Positions 37,362-45,404 of a stretch of DNA of 60,468 nt are shown here, in pieces (the first letter of the stretch is position 1; every line of letters begins with the position of its first letter). Under the pieces are notes generated by a model. The model was not told the DNA's origin. It worked only from the letters and a program-made list of their open reading frames with translations, and made no database searches. The position numbers and the translations under genes are program-made. This DNA is from Reyranella massiliensis 521 (lineage in GTDB: Bacteria > Pseudomonadota > Alphaproteobacteria > Reyranellales > Reyranellaceae): NCBI GenBank assembly GCA_945862125.1, contig CAMAYC010000014.1, positions 1 through 60,468 of the forward strand, given 5' to 3'.

Positions 37362-38093
37362 ATGCATCAGGAATACGGCCCGCCCGGCATCGTGGTGCTG
37401 ACCGGGGCAGGCATCTCCAAGGAAAGCGGCATCGATACCTTCCGCGATCCCGACGGGTTGTGGAACCGGGTCAACCTCGAGGATGTCGCCACCCTGGACG
37501 GCTGGCACCGCGACAAGAAGAAGGTGCTCGACTTCTACAACGAGGCGCGCGGCTTGTTCCGCGCGGCCCGGATCATGCCCAACGCCGCCCATGAGGCGCT
37601 GGCCCGCCTGGAAACCGAATACCGCGGTGACGTCACGATCGTGACGCAGAACATCGACCCGCTGCACGAGATGGCAGGATCGAAAAATGTGATCCACATG
37701 CACGGCCGGGAGGGCAAGGTGCGCTGCATGACGTGCGGCACGATCTTTCCCTCCGACGCCGATCTGTCGATCGACTCGGTGTGCCCCGAGTGCCGGACCG
37801 TGGGCGAGCTGCGGCCCAACATCGTCTGGTTCGGCGAGGAGCCGATGCGCCTCGACGAGATCTACGGTGCCCTTGGAAGGTGCGGCCTGTTCATGGCGAT
37901 CGGGACCTCCGGCCAGGTCTATCCGGCCGCCGGTTTCGTGTTACATGTCCGCCGTCGTGCCCGTGTCCGCACCGTCGAGCTCAATCTCGAACCGACCGAG
38001 AACCAGCCGCTCTTCGACGAACACATCTACGGCCCCGCGACCCGGATCGTGCCGCCGTACGTCGAACGCATCCTGGCCGATACCGCGATCTAG
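37362..38093 (+). CDS. cobB: Sir2-family NAD-dependent protein deacylase
   Basis: Sirtuin of 243 residues that removes acyl groups from lysines using NAD. It shows GAGIS (15-19), FRDPDGLW, TQNID (95-99), catalytic His114 in MHG, and a zinc ribbon with Cys122/Cys125 and Cys141/Cys144. In E. coli CobB a Tyr-x-x-Arg pair (FYNARR) recognises acidic acyl groups; the equivalent here is FYNEAR, so Tyr59 is kept but the +3 Arg is Ala62, with Arg at +4. It is followed 14 bp later by an acyl-CoA dehydrogenase gene. Confidence 0.93.
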   Translation: MHQEYGPPGIVVLTGAGISKESGIDTFRDPDGLWNRVNLEDVATLDGWHRDKKKVLDFYNEARGLFRAARIMPNAAHEALARLETEYRGDVTIVTQNIDPLHEMAGSKNVIHMHGREGKVRCMTCGTIFPSDADLSIDSVCPECRTVGELRPNIVWFGEEPMRLDEIYGALGRCGLFMAIGTSGQVYPAAGFVLHVRRRARVRTVELNLEPTENQPLFDEHIYGPATRIVPPYVERILADTAI

Positions 38094-38107
38094 AGGAGAG
38101 AGACCCG

Positions 38108-39886
38108 ATGCCCGACATGCAGCACGTGCCGCACGGTGCGCATCACATTGCGCCCGACGTCCACGGCCAGAATTTCTATGCCATCGACCGGCAGTTCCAG
38201 GACCTGATGTTGCTCTACATGGAGCCCGGTCTGCGCGCCGCGATGACGCCGCACTTCCAGCGCCTGGGTCAGTTGGCCGGCAACCGGCTCGACGAGCTCG
38301 CGATGATCGCCGACAAACACCCGCCGGTGCTCAACGCCCGCGACCGCTTCGGCCGCGACGAGGACTGGATCGACTACCACCCCGCCTACCGCGAGATGGA
38401 GAAGATCGCCTTCGACGATTTCGGCATGCACGCCATGAGCCACCGCGCCGGCGTACTCGGCATGGCGGCGCCGGCGCACCCGCTGGTGAAATACGCCTTC
38501 ACCTATCTCTACGTTCAGGCCGAGTTCGGGTTGATGTGTCCGATCTCGATGTCGGACACATCGAACTTCACGATGAAGACCCACGCCTCGCCCGAGCTCA
38601 AACGCCTCCTGATGGACCGACTGCTGAGCCAAGATCCCGCCCACATGCTGAAGGGTGCGCAGCTCATGACGGAGAAGGCCGGCGGCTCCGACGTCGGCGC
38701 GCTGGAGACCGAAGCGGAGAGGATCGGCGTCGGCGCCGACGGTATCGAGCGCTGGAAGATTTACGGCCAGAAGTGGTTCTGCAGCCATGCCGACGCCGAC
38801 CTGGCGTTGATCCTCGCGCGCCCGCGTGGCGCTGCACCGGGCACGCAGGGCCTCGGCATGTTCGCCCTGCCGCGGCGCCTGGAGGACGGTTCCCGCAACA
38901 GCTACCGGATCGTGCGGCTGAAAGACAAGCTCGGCACGCGCTCGATGGCGTCGGGCGAGATCGTCCTCGACGGCGCCACCGCCTACCTGGTGGGCGACGT
39001 GAAGCGCGGCTTCAAGCAGATGATGAGCCAGGTCAACCTGTCGCGGCTGAGCCATGGCGTGCGAGCGGCGGCGATGATGCGCCGCTGCCTCAACGAGGCG
39101 CTGGCCGCCGCGCGTGGCCGTCGCGCCTTCGGCAAGCCCACGTCAGAGTACCCGCTGCTGCGCCGCCAGCTCATGAAGATCATGCTGCCGACCGAACAGG
39201 CGCTGTCGATGTACGCCTTCTCGGCCGATGCGATGGGCAAGGCCGACAAGGGGGATGAAGATGCGGCGAACCTGCTGCGCGTCCTGACGCCGGTCTACAA
39301 GTTCCGCGCCTGCCGGGACAACATCCCGGTGGCGAGCCAGACGCTCGAGGTGCGCGGCGGCATCGGCTACATCGAGGAATGGGTGACGGCCCGCCTGGTG
39401 CGTGACGCCCAGATCGGCACCCTGTGGGAGGGCACCTCGAACATGAATGCCCTCGACGTGGTGCAGCGTGCCGTCGGCAAGTCGGGTGGCCACAAGACGT
39501 TGAGTGCCGCTCTGAAGACCAAATACGAAGCGAGTGGCGCGCTGCCCGGCCAGTACAAAGGCCTGCTGGGCGCCACGCTCGATCGCGTCGAACGCTTCGC
39601 CGAGGCCGTGGCCTCCGACCCCAAGCACGAGAAGCGCTCGCGCATGGCCGCCGGCGCGCTCTATCACGCGACGACGGCCGCGCTGCTCGCCTGGGAAGGC
39701 GCAACGCTCGGCGCACAGGGCGGCGACGCCCGCCGCCTGCTGTTGTCGCGCCTGGTGATCGAACATCGCCTCGCCCCGCAGGACCCGCTGTCGCTCAATG
39801 AATCGTCCTGGGAACAGGAAGCGATGGACCTGCTCCTCGACGACGCCCCGGTGCCGCTGGCGAAGGCTACGGCGCTGGTGGGCTGA
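38108..39886 (+). CDS. AidB-like acyl-CoA dehydrogenase
   Basis: FAD-dependent acyl-CoA dehydrogenase-superfamily protein of 592 residues. It includes TEKAGGSDVGALETEA, WKIYGQKWFCSHADADLALILARP, RLKDKLGTRSMASGEI and EVRGGIGYIEEWVTARLVRDAQIGTLWEGTSNM, giving the AidB subgroup pattern, plus a C-terminal helical extension. AidB relatives are linked to alkylation damage; others oxidise branched acyl-CoAs, so the role is open. GGAGAG precedes ATG 38108. Repeat copy A starts 5 bp after the stop. Confidence 0.9.
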   Translation: MPDMQHVPHGAHHIAPDVHGQNFYAIDRQFQDLMLLYMEPGLRAAMTPHFQRLGQLAGNRLDELAMIADKHPPVLNARDRFGRDEDWIDYHPAYREMEKIAFDDFGMHAMSHRAGVLGMAAPAHPLVKYAFTYLYVQAEFGLMCPISMSDTSNFTMKTHASPELKRLLMDRLLSQDPAHMLKGAQLMTEKAGGSDVGALETEAERIGVGADGIERWKIYGQKWFCSHADADLALILARPRGAAPGTQGLGMFALPRRLEDGSRNSYRIVRLKDKLGTRSMASGEIVLDGATAYLVGDVKRGFKQMMSQVNLSRLSHGVRAAAMMRRCLNEALAAARGRRAFGKPTSEYPLLRRQLMKIMLPTEQALSMYAFSADAMGKADKGDEDAANLLRVLTPVYKFRACRDNIPVASQTLEVRGGIGYIEEWVTARLVRDAQIGTLWEGTSNMNALDVVQRAVGKSGGHKTLSAALKTKYEASGALPGQYKGLLGATLDRVERFAEAVASDPKHEKRSRMAAGALYHATTAALLAWEGATLGAQGGDARRLLLSRLVIEHRLAPQDPLSLNESSWEQEAMDLLLDDAPVPLAKATALVG

Positions 39887-39890
39887 AGTT

Positions 39891-39919
39891 AAAGATCTCT
39901 TGCCACGCTCGGGATGACA
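39891..39919 (-). repeat. palindromic-cassette repeat, copy A (degenerate, inverted)
   Basis: A 29-bp copy of the repeat whose core reads TGTCATCCCGAGCGTAGCGA in the plus orientation. Here it is inverted, with about three mismatches to the other copies, starting 5 bp after the acyl-CoA dehydrogenase stop. Between copies A and B (39920-39978) the motif CAATATCGG occurs twice and nothing else is recognisable. Confidence 0.75.
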
Positions 39920-39978
39920 TCAATATCGGGGCGACAACCAGTATCCGTGTGACGCCAATATCGGAATGACACCAATGT

Positions 39979-40008
39979 TGTCATCCCGAGCGTAGCGAGG
40001 GATCTTTT
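39979..40008 (+). repeat. palindromic-cassette repeat, copy B (direct)
   Basis: Direct-orientation copy ending in GGGATCTTTT. It finishes 8 bp before the ATG of the GIY-YIG gene, so it forms or covers that gene's leader. Over its 26-bp core it is identical to copy D. Confidence 0.9.
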
Positions 40009-40016
40009 GCGGGCCG

Positions 40017-40331
40017 ATGTACAGGTACTACGTCTACATTCTGACGAACGTGAAACGGAACGTGATGTACGTCGGCGTGACCAACAACCTAGAGAATCGA
40101 GTCGCTCAGCATAGAGAAGGAAAGGGCGGCGCGTTTACGAGCCGCTATCAAGTGGCCACGCTCGTCTATGCGGAAGAGTATCAACAAATCGAAGAAGCAA
40201 TCGCTCGAGAAAAGGAAATCAAGGCGTGGCGACGCTCGAAGAAGGATGCGTTGGTCGAAGCGTCGAATCCGACTTGGGCCGATCTGCTCGATCCAGGCGC
40301 CAACAAAGATCCCTCGCTACGCTCGGGATGA
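40017..40331 (+). CDS. small GIY-YIG nuclease inside a palindromic-repeat cassette
   Basis: A stand-alone GIY-YIG domain of 104 residues: YVYILTN (GIY strand), MYVGVTNNLENRVAQHR (YIG strand and catalytic Arg), then the EEAIAREKEIKAWRR helix with the metal-binding Glu, and an NPTWADL end. It belongs to the UvrC-like/YhbQ small nucleases. The last residues, KDPSLRSG and the stop, are encoded by repeat copy C. By eye, base use is less GC-rich than in the neighbours, suggesting transfer. The gene and its flanking repeats fill exactly the gap between two convergent genes. Confidence 0.92.
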   Translation: MYRYYVYILTNVKRNVMYVGVTNNLENRVAQHREGKGGAFTSRYQVATLVYAEEYQQIEEAIAREKEIKAWRRSKKDALVEASNPTWADLLDPGANKDPSLRSG

Positions 40332-40333
40332 CA
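40305..40333 (-). repeat. palindromic-cassette repeat, copy C (inverted)
   Basis: Inverted copy that encodes the nuclease C-terminus and its stop (TGA at 40329-40331). It pairs perfectly over 26 bp with copy D, 7 nt downstream. Confidence 0.92.
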
Positions 40334-40366
40334 ACGGTGATGTCATCCCGAGCGTAGCGAGGGATC
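40308..40366. terminator. 26-bp perfect hairpin formed by repeats C and D
   Basis: Arms at 40308-40333 and 40341-40366 are exact reverse complements with a 7-nt loop. It starts right at the end of the nuclease gene and lies 7 bp beyond the stop of the CaiB gene on the other strand, so it could end or protect both transcripts. No long U-tract follows, so a REP-like role in mRNA stability is as likely as termination. Confidence 0.7.
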
Positions 40367-40369
40367 CTT
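40341..40369 (+). repeat. palindromic-cassette repeat, copy D (direct)
   Basis: Direct copy ending GGGATCCTT, three bp before the stop codon of the minus-strand CaiB gene. It matches copy B over the 26-bp core. Confidence 0.92.
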
Positions 40370-40372
40370 CAC

Positions 40373-41479
40373 TTATCGCTTCAGCACTTCTTCCGTGTGC
40401 TCGCCCAGCAGCGGTTCGCGGTAGAGCGGCATCGAAGGCTCGTTCCGGAAACGCACGACGGGAGCGAAGTGCTTGCGGCCGTCGGCGTCGGTGACGATGG
40501 CGCCGCGCTTGGCGAGGTTCGGGTCGGCGATGGCTTCCGGGAGCGTGCTGACCGGGCCGTAGCAGATGTCGAGCGTATCGAGCCACGTCATCCAGTGCGC
40601 CAGCGGCTTCTGCCGGAAAGTCATGTCGAGGAAATCGACCACCGGCTTCTGGTGCGCGCCGGGCCATTCGCAAAGCGACGCCATCTCCGGCCGGCCGAGC
40701 GCGCCCAGAAGATTCCTGATGAACTTCATCTCCTGGCCCGCGATCACGAGCTGGCGACCATCCGACGTGTCGTAGACGCGATAGAAGGCCGAGCCGCCGG
40801 TCGTGCGCTGGTTCTTCACGTCGGGATGCTTGTTCTCGGTGAAGGCCGTGCCGACGACATTGGCGCACGACGCCATCAGCGCCTCGTGCATGGAGACGTC
40901 GATATAGTCGCCCTTGCCCGTCGTCTGGCGGCGCAGCAGCGCCATCAGCACGCCGGAGAGCCCGTGCAGGCCACTCACCAGATCGGCGACCGGGATGCCG
41001 GGGATCGCCGGCCGCCCGTCGTCGCCGAGGGTCAGGCTCAGCACGCCGGTCATGGCTTCGAGCGCGAGATCGTGCGCGGCGCGACCGGGATAGGCACCGT
41101 CCTGGCCGAAAGCGCTGATCGAGCAGTAGACGATGTCGGGGTTGGCGGCGCTCACGGCGTCGTAGCCGATGCCGAAGCGTGCCGCGACGCCGGGCCGGAA
41201 CGATTCCACCAATACGTCGGCTTCCGATGCGAGGCGAAACAGATCGGCGCGGCCCTGCTCGCTCTTGAGGTCGAGCACCACGCTCTTCTTGCCGCGACCC
41301 ATGTTGCGGAAGAACACCGTCGTGCGTTCGTCCGCGGGCTTGATGTGGCGGCCGGGATCGCCCTCGCCCGGCGGCTCGACCTTGATCACCAGGGCGCCGT
41401 GATCGGCAAGCGCCGTGGTGAGATACGGCCCCGGCAGGAACCAGGAGAGATCGACGACTTTCAGACCTTCGAGTTTCAT
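40373..41479 (-). CDS. CaiB/BaiF-family CoA-transferase (first of two)
   Basis: Class III CoA-transferase, 368 residues, moving CoA between carboxylic acids in the cytosol. It has the family opening LKVVDLSWFLPGPYLTTALADHGALVIKVEPPGEGDPGR, and the catalytic Asp is probably Asp137 in AAHDLALEAMTG. The ATG overlaps the stop of the second CaiB gene upstream (ATGA), making this the last gene of an acyl-CoA dehydrogenase/CaiB/CaiB operon. The substrate is unknown. Confidence 0.92.
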   Translation of the reverse strand: MKLEGLKVVDLSWFLPGPYLTTALADHGALVIKVEPPGEGDPGRHIKPADERTTVFFRNMGRGKKSVVLDLKSEQGRADLFRLASEADVLVESFRPGVAARFGIGYDAVSAANPDIVYCSISAFGQDGAYPGRAAHDLALEAMTGVLSLTLGDDGRPAIPGIPVADLVSGLHGLSGVLMALLRRQTTGKGDYIDVSMHEALMASCANVVGTAFTENKHPDVKNQRTTGGSAFYRVYDTSDGRQLVIAGQEMKFIRNLLGALGRPEMASLCEWPGAHQKPVVDFLDMTFRQKPLAHWMTWLDTLDICYGPVSTLPEAIADPNLAKRGAIVTDADGRKHFAPVVRFRNEPSMPLYREPLLGEHTEEVLKR

Positions 41480-42633
41480 GCGCCCTTGCCCAGCAGGGAG
41501 TCGTTGTCGGCGCCGAGCGGCGCACAGGCGGCCTGTGCCAGCCGCGCGCCGTCGACCCGGATCGGATTGGCGATCACCCTGAGCTCGCCCTTCACCGGAT
41601 GCGGCACCGCCGACACCATGGCAGTCTCACGGGCGAAGGCACTATCGAGCGCCGCGTCGAGCCTGTTGACCGGCGCGGCCGGCAGCAGCCCATTGAATCG
41701 CGCCAGCCACTCCGCCGTCGTGCGCGTGCGGAACGTGGGATCGAGCGCATCGGTCATCTCGGCGCGGTTCCTGGCGCGGGTGTTGGGATCGGGGAAGCGC
41801 GGGTCGGCCAGGAGGTCGCCACGATCCATCGCTTCGCACAGCGACAACCAGAACTTCTGCGTCATGCACATGATGAAGATCCACCCATCCTTCGTCGGAA
41901 AGGTCTGGACCGGCGCCAACGAGAGATGGCCGCCGCGCGACACGCGCGGCGAGACATCGCCCTCGTTGAGGTACCACAGGCCGGGATAGGTGAGCTGGTG
42001 CATGGCAACGTCGTAGAGGCAGGTCTCGACGTCGCAGCCCTGCCCCGTCGTGCGCGCGCGCAACAGGCAGGCGAGCAGGCCCACGATGCCAGTGAGCCCG
42101 CTCATGCTGTCGATCAGCGAGACGCCGACCCGCGTCGGCGGGCCGTCCGGCTCGCCGGTCAATTCCATCAGGCCGGCTTCCGCCTGCATCAGGAAATCGT
42201 AGCCCGGCCAGTCGGCCCTTGAATTGGCTTGGTTGGCGTTGGCGCGGCCGTAGGCGGAGATGTGCAGGCAGACGATCGAGGGCTTCAGAGGCGCGAGGCT
42301 CGCATAGTCGATGCCGAGCTTGGCCGGCTGCGTGCCGCGCAGGTTGTTGACGATGCAGTCGGCGGTCTTGACCAGCGTCTCGAACTGCCGCCGTCCCTCA
42401 GCCGACTTCATGTCGATGGTGACGCTCTTCTTGCCGAGGTTCCAGGCCTGGAAATACTCGCTGTCGTCCTTGCCCAGTTTGTAGGGCCCGACCTGGCGCG
42501 ACGGATCGCCATCGGGCGACTCGACCTTGATCACCTCGGCACCCAGCTCGGCCAGGAACATCGTGCCGTAGGGTCCGGCGCCGAATTGTTCCAGCGTGAG
42601 CACGCGGATGCCCTCGAGGGGCTTGCCGGGCAT
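41476..42633 (-). CDS. CaiB/BaiF-family CoA-transferase (second of two)
   Basis: Class III CoA-transferase of 385 residues with GIRVLTLEQFGAGPYGTMFLAELGAEVIKVESPDGDPSR and probable catalytic Asp146 in WPGYDFLMQAEAG. It is clearly a paralogue, not a copy, of the adjacent CaiB protein; the pair may form a heterodimer, as in some succinyl- or mesaconyl-CoA transferases, or act on two acids. An in-frame GTG at 42639 overlapping the dehydrogenase stop (GTGA) is an equally possible start to ATG 42633. Confidence 0.92.
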   Translation of the reverse strand: MPGKPLEGIRVLTLEQFGAGPYGTMFLAELGAEVIKVESPDGDPSRQVGPYKLGKDDSEYFQAWNLGKKSVTIDMKSAEGRRQFETLVKTADCIVNNLRGTQPAKLGIDYASLAPLKPSIVCLHISAYGRANANQANSRADWPGYDFLMQAEAGLMELTGEPDGPPTRVGVSLIDSMSGLTGIVGLLACLLRARTTGQGCDVETCLYDVAMHQLTYPGLWYLNEGDVSPRVSRGGHLSLAPVQTFPTKDGWIFIMCMTQKFWLSLCEAMDRGDLLADPRFPDPNTRARNRAEMTDALDPTFRTRTTAEWLARFNGLLPAAPVNRLDAALDSAFARETAMVSAVPHPVKGELRVIANPIRVDGARLAQAACAPLGADNDSLLGKGA

Positions 42634-42635
42634 GC

Positions 42636-43796
42636 TCACGAAATCAGGTTCCGGCGCACCCACTGGCGCGCGATGATGAGGCGCTGCATCTCGTTGGTGC
42701 CTTCCCCGATGCATGTCAGGGGCGCATCGCGATAGAGCCGTTCGATATCGTACTCCTTGGAGTAGCCGTAGGCGCCGTGGATACGCATCGACTCGATGCT
42801 GTTCTCCAGCGCCGCTTCCGAGGAGAAGTACTTGGCCATGCCGGCTTCCATGTCGCAGCGCTCGCCGCGATCGAAGATGTCGGCGGCATCGAGCGTGAGC
42901 AGGCGCGCGGCCCGCGCGCGCGTTGCCATCTCTCCGATTTTCAGCGCGATCGCCTGGTGCTCCCAGATCGGCTTGCCGAAAGTCTTGCGCATCTGGGCGT
43001 AGCTCGTGGCCAACCTGAGCGCGCCCTCGGCGATGCCGACACCGCGGGACGCGACATTGATGCGGCCCAGTTCCAGGCCGCCCGCGACCTGCGCGAAACC
43101 CTTGCCCTCAACCTCGCCGATCAGATGGTCGGCCGGGATGCGGTAGTCCTCGAAGATCAGCTCGCCCGAATCGATCGAATGGTAACCGAGCTTCTCGAGC
43201 TTGCGGCCGACGCGGAAGCCCGGGCCCTTGGGCGTGATGAACAGGCTCATGCCGGTGTGGCGCGGATTGGCCTGCGGGTCGGTCTTGACCAGCATGGCAA
43301 AGCAATGGCCCTCGATGCCGTTCGAGATCCAGGTCTTGGTGCCGTTGATCACATAGCCATCGTTGCCGTCGCGCCTGGCCACCATGCGGATCGATTGCAG
43401 GTCGGTGCCGGCGTCGGGCTCGGTCAGCGCCAGCCCGCCGCGGATCTCGCCAGTTGCGAACTTGGGCAGCCAGTGCTGCTTCTGCCGCTCGGTGCCGAAC
43501 TTCTCGACCGCCAGCGCCAGCATCAGGTGCGAGTTGAAGATGCCGGTGATCGCCATCCAGACGGAGGACACGCGCATCACGATCTCGGCGTAGGTCCGGG
43601 CCGGCAGGCCGAGGCCGCCGTACTCCGGGCTGATCGTGGCGCCGAACAGGCCGAGTTCCTTCATCTGCTCGACGATTTCCGCCGGCCACTTGTCGGCGTG
43701 ATCGAACTCCTTGACCCTGGGCGCCACCTCGCGCTCGACCCAGCGGTCGATCGTCGCCAGAAGCTGGGCCTCGTCGGCCTTGTCGATGCTGTTCAT
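42636..43796 (-). CDS. acyl-CoA dehydrogenase
   Basis: FAD-dependent acyl-CoA dehydrogenase of 386 residues. The flavin and substrate motifs are ALTEPDAGTDLQSI and WISNGIEGHCFAML. The catalytic Glu is in CIGEGTNEMQRLIIARQ, with a C-terminal helical bundle (IHGAYGYSKEYDIERLYRD). GGGAGGA before ATG 43796 fixes the start. It leads the operon with two CaiB-type CoA-transferases, suggesting a route that activates a carboxylic acid by CoA transfer and then desaturates it. Confidence 0.94.
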   Translation of the reverse strand: MNSIDKADEAQLLATIDRWVEREVAPRVKEFDHADKWPAEIVEQMKELGLFGATISPEYGGLGLPARTYAEIVMRVSSVWMAITGIFNSHLMLALAVEKFGTERQKQHWLPKFATGEIRGGLALTEPDAGTDLQSIRMVARRDGNDGYVINGTKTWISNGIEGHCFAMLVKTDPQANPRHTGMSLFITPKGPGFRVGRKLEKLGYHSIDSGELIFEDYRIPADHLIGEVEGKGFAQVAGGLELGRINVASRGVGIAEGALRLATSYAQMRKTFGKPIWEHQAIALKIGEMATRARAARLLTLDAADIFDRGERCDMEAGMAKYFSSEAALENSIESMRIHGAYGYSKEYDIERLYRDAPLTCIGEGTNEMQRLIIARQWVRRNLIS

Positions 43797-43879
43797 TGCG
43801 TCCTCCCGCGCCGTCATCATGCCCGATGCGCGGAAGTGGACAAGGCCGCGAAGCCTCTTGTCGAAACTAGTGGTCGAAA

Positions 43880-44287
43880 CTAGCGCGCCAGCAGTTGCCG
43901 GATATGCCGTTCGAGATCGCCGTGATGGTAGGGCTTGTCGAGGAACGGGCTTTCCTCGCAGAGGTCGCCGGCCTCCTTGGCCTTGCGCGAGACCCCCGAC
44001 GTCAGGATGACCTTGAGCCGCGGCCGCTCACGCCGGATCCATTGCGCCAGGCCGAACCCATCGAGGCTGCCGGGCATGTTCACGTCGGAAAAGACGATGT
44101 CGACGGCGGTGTCGGCCTTCAGGACTTCGACGGCCTCGTCGGCGCTGCCGGCCTCGACAACGCGAAAGCCGCATTCGCGCAGATAGTCCGAAACCGCCAT
44201 GCGGATCAGCACTTCATCTTCGACGACCAGAATCGTCGGCTGTGAAGCCGACGCCGGCTCATCGGACTCGATCCCCGCCGCGTTCAT
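43880..44287 (-). CDS. stand-alone response-regulator receiver
   Basis: Single CheY-like receiver of 135 residues with no output domain. The phosphoacceptor is Asp68 in IVFSDVNMPG, the acidic pocket Glu-Asp is in LVVEDEVLI, the conserved Thr/Ser is in ILTSG and the Lys in FLDKPYH. Such short receivers in alphaproteobacteria often serve HWE/hybrid kinases, but no kinase gene is adjacent. It diverges from the second Bug receptor across 130 bp. Confidence 0.92.
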   Translation of the reverse strand: MNAAGIESDEPASASQPTILVVEDEVLIRMAVSDYLRECGFRVVEAGSADEAVEVLKADTAVDIVFSDVNMPGSLDGFGLAQWIRRERPRLKVILTSGVSRKAKEAGDLCEESPFLDKPYHHGDLERHIRQLLAR

Positions 44288-44417
44288 GGCCGGTACAACG
44301 CACTTTCAGCCATTAAGTTGCGCTCCGAGCGGAACAAAGCCATCGCACCCCTACCGCCGCGACCGTTCGTCATGGCATCATCGGAAAACACACTCAAATG
44401 AAGCAAGAGGGAAAGAC

Positions 44418-45404
44418 ATGAGGAGGCGCCATTTCACCGCCGGGTTCGGCGGGTCGTTGCTTGCGGCCCCAACCTTCGCCCTTCCCGTATGGGCGCAAGG
44501 CGACGATTGGCCGAAAAACAATGTGCGGATCGTCTGTCCGTTCACGCCGGGCGGCTCACAGGACAATATCGCCCGACGCCTCGCCGTGAAGCTCAGCGAA
44601 GCCCTGGGCCAGACCTTCGTGGTCGAGAACCGCACCGGCGCCGGCGGCTCGATCGCCGCCGACAATGTCGCCAAGTCGCCGCCCGACGGCTATTCGGTGC
44701 TGCTGGGCAATATCGGCAGTCATGCGCTGGTGCCACATCTCTACGCCCGGCCCGCCTACAACGCCGTCACCGACCTCGAGACCGTGGCCTGGATCGGCAC
44801 GCAGCCCAATCTGCTCTGCTGCCATCCCAGCTTCCCGCACGATACGCTGCCCAAGCTGATCGCGGCCGCGAAGGCGGATCCCGGCAAGTACAGTTTCGGT
44901 TCTTCGGGCCTCGGCACCTCGCCCACGCTCACCATGGAGCTGTTCAAGCAGAAGACCGGCGCCGATATCACCTTCATCAGCTATCGCGGCGCCGCCGCAG
45001 CCGCCTCCGATGTGCTGGCGGGTCATGTGCCGATGGTCATCTCCAACATCGATTCGCTGATGAGCCAGGTGAGCGCCGGCAAGCTGAAGCCGATGGCGTC
45101 GAGCGGCGCCAAGCGTTCGCCGGTGACGCCCGACACGCCGACCTTCGCCGAAACCGTCTCGCCCGATCTCGTCGTGACCTCGTGGTCGATCTGGGCGGTG
45201 CCGAAGGGCACGCCGCAGAAGATCAAGGACAAGCTCCGCATCGCCACCGAGAAGGCACTGGAGTCGCCCGACGTCGTCGCCAGCATGAAGGCGGGCGGCT
45301 TCGAACCGGGCGTCATGACGGTTCCCGAGATCGACGCCTACATCCAGACCGAGATCAAACGCTGGGGCGAGGTCATCCGTGGCGCGGGCATCAAGCCGCA
45401 GTAA
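44418..45404 (+). CDS. Bug-family substrate-binding protein (second copy)
   Basis: Periplasmic receptor of 328 residues. The signal peptide MRRRHFTAGFGGSLLAAP has a twin-arginine RRHF core and ends near VWAQG. The mature part has VRIVCPFTPGGSQDNIARR, VENRTGAGGSIAADNVAKSPPDGYSVLLG and SYRGAAAAASDVLAGH, typical of TctC/Bug. An AGAGGGA sits 5-6 nt before the ATG. It is distinct in sequence from the receptor at 33660-34649. No TctAB genes are present. The mug-like gene overlaps its 3' end. Confidence 0.93.
   Translation: MRRRHFTAGFGGSLLAAPTFALPVWAQGDDWPKNNVRIVCPFTPGGSQDNIARRLAVKLSEALGQTFVVENRTGAGGSIAADNVAKSPPDGYSVLLGNIGSHALVPHLYARPAYNAVTDLETVAWIGTQPNLLCCHPSFPHDTLPKLIAAAKADPGKYSFGSSGLGTSPTLTMELFKQKTGADITFISYRGAAAAASDVLAGHVPMVISNIDSLMSQVSAGKLKPMASSGAKRSPVTPDTPTFAETVSPDLVVTSWSIWAVPKGTPQKIKDKLRIATEKALESPDVVASMKAGGFEPGVMTVPEIDAYIQTEIKRWGEVIRGAGIKPQ

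Noticed and set aside
39891..40369. CRISPR array
   Set aside because: There are only four copies in alternating orientation with unequal spacing and a gene between them; this is an inverted-repeat cassette, not a CRISPR.
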